Source: Lingula anatina
Lineage: Eukaryota; Brachiopoda; Lingulata; Lingulida; Lingulidae
NCBI RefSeq assembly: GCF_001039355.2
Contig: NW_019774781.1
Span: 152,615-216,614 of the forward strand
Length of the DNA: 64,000 bases
Direction: 5' to 3'
The notes below the pieces were generated by a model. It ran no database searches and was not told where the DNA came from. It saw only the letters and a list, made by a program, of their open reading frames with translations. This document shows, piece by piece, positions 13,191 through 23,526 of this stretch. Numbering within the stretch: the first letter of the stretch is position 1; each line of letters opens with the position of its first letter. A program made the translations under genes and the position numbers.

Positions 13191-14137
13191 CTAATTTTTG
13201 TATTCATTTATCCATTTATCTGTTCATTTATTTGTTTTTTGTTGTTGTTTTTTTTACTTTTTTGGTTCTGCTTGCTTTATTAATTATAATTAATTAATTT
13301 ACTTGTTTATTCATTCAGAAGATGGTATTGTATGCTAATTAAAAAATATAAATTGATTTTAACAGATTATTCAAGTTGAAGTTATTTTAACAGCTAATAA
13401 CTGAAGCTGACACAGTGTAAATGCATTGAAGCCGTGTTGGTCGAGAACGCCTAAACAAGGTCATATCCGAACACCTTATCTCATCGAGTCTTTACATTCC
13501 CTTCAGCTGAGACGTCAAGGGTGCCAAGACAGTCATGGTGAAAAATATTCCACAAACAAAGAATTCTAAGTCCCCTTTAGCTGGCAGCCCATAACACATT
13601 CAAAATATTTCGATTTTCATTTAAAATTAATTTCAAGGTTGTCATATACAGTTCATAATCTTATACAGCACAATGGTTTTACTGGTTTACCTTAATTCCT
13701 TTCCATATTTTTCCAAGGCAATTAATTTCTTTGACTATTTGTTGCATTTCTAAATGAAAGACAAAAGAATAAGACCAAACAAATTTACGTATTTGCGGGA
13801 CGGGGGGGGGGGGGGAGGGGAGAGAGAGAGAGGGAACAACATAGCTTCCTTCCTACGCAGCTGACAAAACAAAAGTAAAATAAAGTTGGGGTAGAAACGA
13901 AAGCTTTGGTCTTTTTGAGGATCTGAATCTGCCCACATACCACCATACTCACATATGCGTGAATCTCATCACTCCATATCCTTGTTCTCTGAAAGTCCAC
14001 AGTCCTCCGACTTCGTCCGTCTTTTCCAACACAATCACTTTAAAACCAGCATCTTGCAGACATTTCGCTGCGACGATTCCCGAAATGCCGGCGCCTATAA
14101 CGACCACCTGCGTTCGCGTCGTCTGCGTTTCAGCCAT
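8234..14137 (-). CDS. Flavin-containing monooxygenase (FMO, complete)
   Basis: NADPH- and FAD-dependent S/N-oxygenase of the ER membrane. Ten exons on the minus strand: 13953-14137, 12261-12430, 11717-11884, 11261-11387, 10771-10941, 10306-10414, 9671-9820, 9241-9426, 8828-8961 and 8234-8411. All borders are GT-AG, phases agree, and the sum is 525 residues, close to the ~530 of animal FMOs. Motifs: FAD site GAGISG at residues 15-20, FMO fingerprint [11 protein letters not shown] at about 173-183, NADPH site GIGNSA at 200-205, CTGY at about 333-336. The C terminus is a hydrophobic anchor ([19 protein letters not shown]), as in microsomal FMOs. The start is the first ATG ahead of the Rossmann strand. 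It resembles the FMO5-like group, but the orthologue cannot be assigned by eye. Alternative: a Baeyer-Villiger-type relative. Confidence 0.95.
12617..12829. mobile_element. MITE-like element, family A, copy 1
   Basis: About 213 bp, beginning TCTATTCCCATA and ending CTATGGAAATGGGGTG, which are imperfect inverted repeats. TAGATCGATCTA-type palindromic arms sit just inside. It lies in the first FMO intron. Close relatives are at 16161-16386 and 52628-52840, with a decayed one near 28665-28875. No coding capacity. Confidence 0.85.
13148..13187. repeat. CT microsatellite in FMO intron 1
   Basis: Uninterrupted CT dinucleotides. A G-run with AG repeats follows at about 13801-13833 in the same intron. 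Confidence 0.9.
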
Positions 14138-14314
14138 GGAGGTTGTCTCTTTGCATGTGGGGTGTCTCTAGTGAGAACAACGTGACAAATTTCATGTGAC
14201 AATGGGACAAACTTTGGTCTCGTGGACCCCTGGCTTATGCTGGTTCAAAGTTTGCGGCACATCTTGTCACGTCCTCACAGCGCCATCTATTTCCGGCTTT
14301 GCGCAAAGTCGCCG

Positions 14315-14322
14315 TGACGTCA
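14315..14322. promoter_or_regulatory. CRE/ATF palindrome TGACGTCA upstream of FMO
   Basis: A perfect 8-bp cAMP-response-element consensus about 180 bp upstream of the FMO start codon, in a locally GC-richer stretch with an ETS-like TTCCGG at about 14291. This fits a promoter for FMO, possibly bidirectional. The motif is seen; its activity is inferred. Confidence 0.45.
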
Positions 14323-16160
14323 CCACAGCCAAGTCAAGGAAGGGGATTCTTTTCTACATACTGGTAAAGTATTTCGATTTTCCACCGATTTTCATACTTG
14401 ACATGTCATTATATTGAACCATGAATTAATACTCCATCCCTGAGTAGTCGTACTTTAAGTTTTCGGCCTTGGTTGGCGTTCAGGTTTTAGTTTTTCGCCG
14501 GTTTTCGAGAGTATCTGGGTCATCACTAGCATTTGGATCCTGAGTACACGCTTTATAATAATGGCTTCTCATTCATAATCATTTGTCAGGAGAAAGATCT
14601 CGTTCTGGTCAGGTTTCTGCCTGAATGTGTCAGTTCTCAAGAAGAGAGATGGGCAACGGGTTTGAGGACGCTTCCAAGTCGACTCCTTACTTAGTTCGTC
14701 CAATTCATACACCTGACAAATTTGCCTCCCAGTGCGTAACGTTACGTGAATGTTTATACCCGATCGTTTTGATCAGCTCGGATAGCATCCATTGATAATA
14801 TTAGCCCCGGCATGAGACCTTGAGGTTGACCTTCTGAGTCACTGGGTTGATAAGGCAGGTAATCTGCACCAGGCGGATTTTGACCAGCCATGTACTTCGG
14901 CTAGTTGTATTGCCTAAAAACTCACATCTTTACTATAAAAACACACAAAATTAGTTTCAAATATGCCTGAAAATATGCTTGAAGACTTACATTATATTTT
15001 TTGGCTGATATAAACTAGTACTGTCTTATTACAATGAGTGCAGTGCTTGTCTGGATTAAATCCCAAACAGTTTAGGTACATTTTATTCAAGGTAGGGCAG
15101 GTAAACAAGCCAGCCATTGATAAGGCCTATGACTAGTATTGACAATTGTTAGCAAAAGTGGGTGTGTCCCTTTCGGGGTACATATACCTGAGTCGTCCAC
15201 TTAATGACCGCTCAGACAAACACAATTAACTTGTGTGTAACAGAAAGAGGATTTAGGACTGGACTTGTCCCATTACGTTATTTATTTATTTATAATTAGG
15301 TCAGCAGTTGTCCAGGTAAACGGAAACCAGACGCTAAGGCACCAGACAGGTCAAGAATGCATCCACATATTTTTATCACTGGCCAAACACAATTTTGATT
15401 GATGACCTGAATAAAGAAAAGGGTTCATATTTCAGTGAGGAAAAAATAGGATATATGTTTAATACATACAGTTCATACAGTAGGTTTAAGTAAAAATTTT
15501 CAGCTGGTGGTTATCTGGTAAGGTACAGGGCCCTGGAATATTGATTAATGGTGACGAGAAGCTGATTGGAAAACTCATGAATGGAATTAATTGATCATTA
15601 CTGCTTGTCTGTTAAATAAGAAGTGGTATCTGCATCAATTTGCTGTGCAATAGTTTTTTTTTTCTTGTCGGGAAATTGTGAATAATAATATCATTGTTTA
15701 TCACCATATATCTGTAATCATGTGATTTAACCTAACCAGGCATCCAGGTCCAGGTATTAGGTTTGTGTTGATTTTGTACTTGCAGTTTTATTGTCCTAAA
15801 TCTGCTCTTTTTGTTTTCAAAAAGCATGTGCTTGTCTCGAAGGATTGTTGCATGTCAGTAGGTATGTTTAAATCTGCATTTATTGTGGGCAAATAGTTTA
15901 TAAAATACTTTGAGAATATTGCAGTTTTTTCCTATTCCCAGTGAATCAAATACAGAAATAGGTTCATGTAATATCATTATAAAATCACATAAGATCTAAG
16001 ACCATAAGCTGATCTATCATCTTTAAAATGCTTGTAACAAAGATATCAAAGGATGACTTCAAAGGATACTTTTTTCCTCTTCTTTAAAGGCAGATCCAAG
16101 TGGTGGTTGGAGGAGGGGGGGGTCACAGTGGGTCTATTTCCCATAATTTTTATTTACTTA

Positions 16161-16386
16161 CACCCCATTTCCATAGATTTTTAGATCGATCTATCCCTGT
16201 GGGGAGTATCACTAGATTACTGTCAGCTTGGCCGGCTTAAGCGTCTGTCCCGCCTACTAAAAGCTGCAAGGGGGTAATTAACTATGGTGCATGCTCGGCT
16301 GACTGCAATTTAGCGTGAACCCCCAGGGAGTTAGGTCGATCTAAAACTTAATCTTTAGATCGATCTAAAACTCTGGGAAAGCACCC
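16161..16386. mobile_element. MITE-like element, family A, copy 2
   Basis: Begins CACCCCATTTCCATAG and ends GGGAAAGCACC, with TTTAGATCGATCTA arms at both ends. The interior (CCGCCTACTA, GGTAATTAAC, TTAGCGTGAACCCCCAGGG) matches the copies at 12617 and 52628. Confidence 0.85.
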
Positions 16387-16719
16387 TTACTTTTATTATT
16401 TTTGTTGAGATTTAAGATAGTTATGTATGAACACGAGACTGCACCAAAACTTTAGCACAATTTTAGGGACACTTGTTGAACTTGAGCCAGATGTCAATAA
16501 ACCTTCATCAGGTCATTGCCCCAAAACTGTTAACAGGTGCTTACTAGTATATCATATGGTTGTATTTATAAACTATGTCCATGTGGTACAGCAAGAGTTC
16601 ACTTGACATTAGTTATCTGAGGAAAGCTTAGGAATGAAAATTGTTACGATGATTTAATGAGTATCTGTTAACAAGTACCAGTACTAGTTGGATAGGAGTC
16701 ACCGACTTGATTTCTGTTT

Positions 16720-16925
16720 AAACCCCCTTTACACTGGACGACATCCTTTCTGCGTCCTTTGAGTGACAAGGAAACTGGCAGCGCTATGTTCGTAAAAAGG
16801 AGGCACAAGCATCACTTTGGTTGCAGAAGGAATTTTCATTGGTCAACACTTGAAGTATTATGTGTTTTTTACTCTCAAACGGGGCTGCACTACGGGACGC
16901 AGAAAGGACACTGTAAAGGGGGTTT
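16720..16925. mobile_element. Short TIR element (~206 bp)
   Basis: The left end AAACCCCCTTTACA and right end TGTAAAGGGGGTTT are inverted repeats. The pairing continues through TCCTTTCTGCGTCC on one side and GGGACGCAGAAAGGA on the other. It has no coding capacity; consistent with a non-autonomous DNA transposon. Confidence 0.8.
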
Positions 16926-17162
16926 TGCTAAAGGATGAAGATGAGCATGGAGTGCATTCAAGTGTATATAATTATAGGCAAGTTTACACCACTTGTTAAC
17001 AAAAAAAGAAGTGCGGTTATCCTTTTGTTGGAAGCTTCAGCTGAGCTATGTAATAACATGCATTATATCAGTGAAAGTTGCTGTGATTATTAATTGAGTA
17101 TAAGCATTACATTATAATGGATAAATTTTAAATCCTTTAAATTAAAAATTGCCCAGTTTATT

Positions 17163-17776
17163 CACCCTGAGCTTCAGAGCTGACTTGACACTAACCTTTT
17201 CACTGTAGCCTATCTCCATCGTGTCAAGTAACCTCTGACGAAAATAGTTTGACCTATTTTATATAAGCCAATCGAATCCATGTTTCAAAATTTTTCACCA
17301 AAGTTTGGTGAAAACGCTGATTGGTTGATCGTCAATCGGCAATCCTCGGCTGATTCCGCAAGCTCCATACTAACAACATAGTTATTGTCGAGTGCGGAGA
17401 CATCCGAGTAGTTCCGAGTGGTTCCGAGTGCATAACCGTACACAAAGAAAGCATGGAGTATATCGGAATTGAAACCAGAGCAGTATGATGCCCTGCATCA
17501 TTATCTACTGAGGGATGATGTATTTTGCGTGCTGCCCACAGGTTACGGCAAGTCCCTGATATTCAGCCTTATCTTTGATTGGTCCGGATTTGAACAAAGC
17601 GCGCTTTGACTCGTTCGCGTTCATTGGCTAGATCGTTCAATGAGTCATTGAGTGCGGGCTTTAAATTTGATTGGCGGGCGGCGGGGGCACTCGAATCTGG
17701 TCAGAGGTTACTTGACACGATGGAGATAGGCTACAGTGAAAAGGTTAGTGTCAAGTTAGCTCTGAAGCTCAGGGTG
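17163..17776. mobile_element. 614-bp element with 77-bp terminal inverted repeats carrying a helicase fragment
   Basis: Bases 17163-17239 (starting CACCCTGAGCTTCAGAGCT) are the reverse complement of 17700-17776 with about one mismatch. The interior carries an open stretch encoding RecQ-like helicase motifs. No target duplication was clear by eye. The near-identity of the arms suggests recent activity or recent copying. It encodes no transposase, so it is a non-autonomous copy, or a relic of a larger element that normally encodes the helicase. Confidence 0.88.
17463..17580 (+). pseudogene. RecQ-like DNA helicase fragment
   Basis: The plus-strand frame from 17463 reads SELKPEQYDALHHYL, then VFCVLPTGYGKSLIF. 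The first matches the RecQ motif 0 region and the second is Walker A (motif I) of RecQ-family helicases. Only about 40 residues remain, and there is no helicase continuation before the right inverted repeat. It lies wholly inside the TIR element. It could be a captured host exon or the remnant of an element-encoded helicase. Confidence 0.8.
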
Positions 17777-18463
17777 CTTCAGCTGTGTTTCCCAATAAAT
17801 TGATTCAGAAGGGTGCCCTCTCTCTGACTTGGGTCTAGTCTCTATCAGATGGAGCTTAAATGGCTTAAAGGCATATTAATGTATAATTTAGAAATGTCCC
17901 CAAGTCCTATTTTTATGTCGAGTAATCTACTTAATAAATTTGTTTCTTATTGTCATTAATTTAGACCTTCAAAATAAAATAACCCCTCCATTACATGTAC
18001 CTAATGGCGATGTTTCCTTCTGAAATCTTAAGAAGATTATTGCCTTTTAAATGGCAGTACTGTAGATATTAAATTTGGGGTTGATTTTACAAAAGAATAT
18101 AAGAATGAAAGTTGGTCCAAGTTTTCAGGGTTTTTTTGTACTTTGATCCTAGGTTGAAAACACCCCAGTCCACTTTCTGTGAAATTACGGTATGTGCCTG
18201 TTGTAAAAATGAAAAAAATTTTTTTTTTTTTTTTTGTTAACTGCTGCATAGTCAGTACTGGTATACTAAAAATTTTGGCCAGAAAGTTGAAAAAATTTTA
18301 TTCTTGTGACCCTATGTGAAATCATCCCTTGATTGTGCTCCCCCCCCCCCTCCCCCCCACCTCCCACCGTTTCTACCCTCAATATGTGCTGGAGATGGTG
18401 GAAGCAAGGAAGCAAAGCCAAAGTGCCTGCTTCCTTAGAAAGAGAAAATAGGGGAAAAACTCC

Positions 18464-18465
<2 letters not shown>

Positions 18466-18526
<61 letters not shown>

Positions 18527-18532
18527 ATATAG
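18466..18532. repeat. TA microsatellite
   Basis: Alternating TA with one TTTA interruption. Overlapping frames encode only Tyr-Ile repeats. Confidence 0.95.
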
Positions 18533-18824
18533 TTTATTAGTTGAAACATATGTGAACTTTTCTCCGAGAGTTAAGAATAGACTGCAGTGTCTGTTGTCTG
18601 TGGAGTGTATTGACACTTGGCTGTAAGTAGACAATTGAAAGTCTATATACGGTTAGTCTGGCAATTACAGAAATAGAATCAAATCAGTCTGGGGAGTTGA
18701 GGAAGAAATAGGAGCCAGTGAATGGGAGACCAGGTGGTGTGGTTGTGGTCGAGTTGTGACGGCTTAACTTAGAACTGCATTTGGAATACTTGAGAGGTTA
18801 GGATTTCTAATAATAGGGAGAGTT

Positions 18825-19248
18825 TCTAGATGTTTTTACTTTCGCCACTGTTGTTTGAAACTTAGTGGATGTAGTTTTAAAGAAAGCGTAACCACACTGT
18901 TTTTTGTGAATGGTATTAAGTGAGGTAGATGTTGCTGAACCAGAAATGCGCCCTAAGATCAAATATTGCAAAAAAAAATGGTGACATCTCACTTTACTTT
19001 CAGCGAATTGCAGAAAGATGTATCACCTTTTAATGNTCCTAGATGTTTTTACTTTCGCCACTGTCGTCTGAAACTTAGTGGATGTAGTTTTAAAGAAAGT
19101 GTAACCACATTGTTTTTTTGTGAATGATATTAAGTGAGGTAGATGTAACTGAACCAGAAATGCGGCCTAGGATCGAAATATTGAAAAAAAAATGGTGATA
19201 TGTCACTTTACTTTCAGCGAATTGCAGAAAGATGTATCACCTTTTAAT
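18825..19248. repeat. ~212-bp direct repeat split by a single n
   Basis: Sequence from about 18825 to 19035 (TCTAGATGTTTTTACTTTCG onward, ending CACCTTTTAATG) recurs at 19037-19248 with scattered substitutions and small indels. The two copies meet exactly at the lone n at 19036. That geometry is what an unmerged overlap between allelic contig ends would give. Confidence 0.85.
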
Positions 19249-20079
19249 GGATATATGGGATGCATTTTTTTCATGCCATTAGTTTGGGAATAATTTTCAG
19301 TGAGTGACAAGGTGAAACAAAGATGGCGTGGGGTCAAAACCAGCCGGTAGATCCAAGATGCAATATCTGGCGTATTTTCTAGATCAGGCCCATTGGGGGG
19401 GGGGGGGGGAAAAGAAGGGGGGGTTTGAAAGAAACACCCTTTTTTGTCAGGAAAAGGTTCATTCTGGGTAAAATTTTGTCTAGGTACACAGAAGTTTCAT
19501 TTGTTAGGAAAAGATTCGTTTTGGGTAAAAATTGATCTAGGTACACAAAGTTTTCATTGTAAAAGATCAACTTTTTTTGAAAAATAACCCCCCTTTTGAA
19601 ATTGCTAGCTAGGGTCTGTAGACTGAATAGTAATTCCCTCTCAAAATAGAACATATCCATAGCTTGGGGCGGTTTCCGTAGTTTGCACCCAGTCAAAACA
19701 TCATAGGTTTGACATGAGGATGAGGTTTTGTAGTGTCTGTTATGTTTTCTCTCAGCCAAATCAATCATAAATTGTGCAAAGCTAATCATATAGCTTTAGT
19801 TTCTCTAGCCAAAGTGAATAATCGTTAAAAGCATTTTGGAGAGAAATGATATTTTATGCTTGAATGAACTTTGAATGGAATAGGGTATTTTTAGCATGCT
19901 TCCTGTGCCTTAGGGGTGAAATTTTAGCGAGTTGTCTTAAGGTCACTCACGGTGTGCGTTCACACTAGGTCGACTTTCAGGTCAGTGTGAAGTGGCTCAG
20001 AGGTAGCCTATCCTCATTTGAAAAATGTCCCGAAGTTATATTTTCCAATACCTACTAGTACTTTATTTAGGTGGGCAAC

Positions 20080-20225
20080 TAAGGATTTATCCAGGGATGA
20101 GATTTTTCTGACTATTGGCAGGCTTCTTACTCTTTGGGAGCCAAAATATCATTGGCCTTCCCCCTGGACACCACACTATGTTTCTGACTTTTTTTACTTC
20201 ATGGCAGTCTCGTCCCTTTTATTGT
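20080..20225 (+). repeat. Dispersed repeat, family C, copy 1
   Basis: Shares GAGATTTTTCTGACT, GGGAGCCAAAATATCATTG, CCCCCTGGAC and CTCGTCCCT-type blocks, in the same order, with 25236-25372. No coding potential or clear ends. Confidence 0.7.
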
Positions 20226-21090
20226 GAACTGAAAACTATATTAAATTTCAAATCAAAGAGTTTGCAATGATTTTCAGGTTTAAATTAATTTATAAGATTA
20301 AATTGTAAAATCTTCTTCAGATGAAATAAATCTCTTTTCCACAACAGTGGAAATGGGTTTTATTTGGCTTCTTGTGACAAGAGGTCTCTATAGTTTGCAA
20401 TTTTAGCTTAATTTTGGTTTAAACTGGACCTAGTCTGAATGTGGCATTCAAGGGCGAGTACCATATATACAGTGTAGTTACCAGTTTAAAACCTGGGGAT
20501 TTCCAGGAAAAGACCTATCTTGTTGATGTATAGGTTTCCTGGTTGAACACTTTAATGGCAGTCTAACATGGAAGACGAGGAAATATTAGCTTTAGCAGAA
20601 ATTTCCTGACAAAAATGGTGATTTGAAGATATATAGATATTTAGTGAACCCGGACAGAACCATACGTGAGACATTTTTTATGGAGCATATTTCTAAGTTC
20701 CAGGTGATGTTATTAAGACGTAATTGGTAGATACTCTAAAATATCAGAATATTTTTCTATTATAAAATATTAGGTTAAAGAGTAAAGTGGGGCATTTATA
20801 TACTTGGTACCAATAAAAATTATTAAATTTTAGCAGCTCCTTAAAATTGATAACAATTACAAAAAATGTTTCTTCTTGTTATTCCAATGGCCCTTTTTGT
20901 CCATTGTTTTCATGTTCATACATATGTTCATACAAAAAACAAAGAAAAAAAACATTCCATATGGTATCATGTAGAACATCAGATTAAGTTATTGTGTTGG
21001 TAGAAAACCACATGGATACCAACAAACATGATTGACAGGGTGGCCCTAAAATATGGACATGGGGGAAATTTCACTAATCACAATTAACTT

Positions 21091-21121
<31 letters not shown>

Positions 21122-21577
21122 TTTTAAACTAAAGTTTTGTAAAGCACATCAAACTTTGCATTTACAAATGGTGGAAAGCTCACTGATTTTATTATTAATT
21201 ATTATAGATGTTATTTGTGAATATTTTGTTAATAATTTAAAAAGTAAAATATTCGGTGATAATGCCCTTTGGTAATGGCTAAAATTTTTGCAGTAAAACG
21301 TACACAGTGTTAGCTTTGAGCATCAGTTTTCTTCTTTGAACTTAATTGCACATTGTTTTACAATTCTTTTTTTCCTTTGAGTAAATACTGGCAGTATGTC
21401 CAGACTTTAGGTCCACCCTGTACTCTGACAGCTGTGATGTGATATATATTGTCTTATGACCATGGTTGCTGACTAATGACTTATGAAGTATATATTGACA
21501 TATCTGTAGTTATATAACATATCTGCAATCTATGGTTGACATCTTTGTGTCTGGGAGCTGACTCATAGTATGATATG

Positions 21578-21712
21578 GTCTGGATTAAGGCGCATTCACT
21601 GTCCACTTCTGATGGCTTGATTTAGTGCCGTCTAAGAGTGATTTTGGTATGGATTAAGGCGCATTCACTCTCTACTTGTGATGGCTTGATTTAGTGCAGT
21701 TTATCTCTGCAC
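21578..21712. repeat. Two-copy tandem repeat (~67 bp)
   Basis: GGATTAAGGCGCATTCACT followed by GATGGCTTGATTTAGTGC occurs twice in tandem with few substitutions. Confidence 0.85.
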
Positions 21713-22904
21713 GCTCATGATAACAATTTCAAACTAGGGGCCTTATTTATATTAGAATTTAAAGACAAAGAGTTGATCTTTACTTAAGACCAAAAACTAT
21801 TTTTAAAAAGTAATTAAAAATTAGCAAAGAAATCTTTTTGGCAATTTGTTCCTTTTTTGCAGTAACTAAAATTTCAGCTATTTGGTTTTTAAAACAATAA
21901 CTTTATATAAATATTGTAATATAATTCCAAGAAGCCCTGGTATCAGAGGATATATTTTCTGGATTGAAATATACAGGCATTCTTGCCTTCAGGGTTGTAC
22001 TTGACATTTTTGGCATGGCACTGGTAAACAGTCTGATATCAAGAATTTGACATTGAGGGTAACTAAATTTATAGGTCAAGTGAAATAGAAATTGGGCTAG
22101 GATTATACTTGAGAACTTGACATGGTCCTGGTAGCCACACTTGGTGTGGTGTAAACAGGGTCTCACTCATAACGTGCTTGGCCGTGTGAGACATTACTTA
22201 CAATGTACTTCCTTACAAGTAGGCCTTTGGCCCACAGATGGGTAGAGGCCCTCGACGGCTCTTCGCCAGTGCATTTTATCCTGGGCCATTTTGGCTATTC
22301 CCATCCTGTTGGTCCTGTGCTGTTTCAGTGACGTGGTGTCTCGCCTTCAGCTGTTATGAGATGGGCCTTGAGGTCAAGGAAAATCTTTGTTTTTCAAGTT
22401 GAGAGAAGACAAAATCATTTCTGATTGGATTTAGCTCCTCTCTTTCCCGCACTTCCATATTGCTTGTATTTTGATTACTTGCATGATTTCTATACTAGTA
22501 TAGTATGTGTGTTAGCTGGATAAAGGGTTAAGCTGTATTCAGGACAGTTTTAACAGAAATGTTTGGAATTCATTTCAGAAAGTAGACTGATAGAAAACCC
22601 TGCTGTGCACAGTAATCTCCCCCCCCCCCCCCCCCCATCCCTTGCATCCTCATCCATTGTTGGCTATTTTCCTTGTGGACCACAGAAGATTTATGTGTTA
22701 CCATTTTCTTGCTGAAGTTGGAAATGTTATTTAAAACATCTGTGAATGCGCCCTTTTCTTCCTGGTGGTCATGAATTCCTATTAAGATTGGTCATCATGG
22801 TAACTTAATCAAGTTATTGCTAATTTCTTAATTAGTACACTCCTGGGTGTTAATATGTAGAGCTTAATTTGGTCAAAGGTGAAGTAGAGGAGTATTATTC
22901 AGTT

Positions 22905-22975
22905 ATCTCTCTCCCTCTCCCTCTCCCTCTCTCTCTCTCTCTCTCCCTCTCTCTCTCTCTCTCCCTCTCTCCCCA
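22905..22975. repeat. CT/CCCT microsatellite
   Basis: CT-rich tract ending CTCCCCATG, just upstream of a likely 5' untranslated exon of CAB39 (acceptor GTTGCAG at about 23024). A pure C-run sits at about 22618-22636. Confidence 0.9.
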
Positions 22976-23526
22976 TGATTTAATGAAAATGATTGTACAA
23001 TTTCTGTATTTTTTTACCGTTGCAGAAAGTAATCACATCCACATTGGAAGTGGTCCAGGAGTCTGTCACTGTTGACCAAGTAGACAACAGACGAGAGGTG
23101 GTCATCTATTGCTGACCTCTGTGTGGGCACTGGTCATTCACAAGGCAGTAAAGAGGGGAAAAAGAACCAGAGTTTTAACCATCTTCCACCACCTGCAGAC
23201 TCCGCCATTTCAAATCCAGTTCCCAGTCAGAAAAATATTGCTAAGAAAGATTTACCTCAGTCATAAGCTCACTTAGAGAGGATAGAAGTTTGTGGCAGGG
23301 AAAGAGAGAAAGAAAAAAAGAAGAAATCAACTCTGCAAGCAGACAGATCTCTGAACCAGGAAGTCTAGCAGCCAGTGTCGAGTTTCTTCTGGGAGAATGC
23401 AGCAGTTTTAGAATCAAAAGAAAGCTTTCCTCAAAGTCTCTGGCAATCTTTTCTCCCTTTCTCTTGCTTTCTCCGAAGTGACCCAGTGAAACCATTTTGC
23501 TAGGACTGAAGGGAAACAAACTAAAG

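Larger units (their letters stand above)
14323..22990. other. Gene-poor block rich in short elements
   Basis: No coding gene that I can support. It contains two TIR elements with no close relative seen here (16720-16925, 17163-17776), a family A element (16161-16386), TA and CT tracts, poly-G/poly-C runs (near 18341, 19397, 22620), a duplicated segment around the n at 19036 and tandem copies at 21578-21712. A TTTA run lies at about 21091-21124. It probably includes promoter and 5' untranslated sequence of CAB39. Confidence 0.6.

Noticed and set aside
18266-18634. Frames with long Tyr-Ile runs
   Set aside because: They arise from the TA microsatellite and have no splice or family support. The same applies at 32500-32980.
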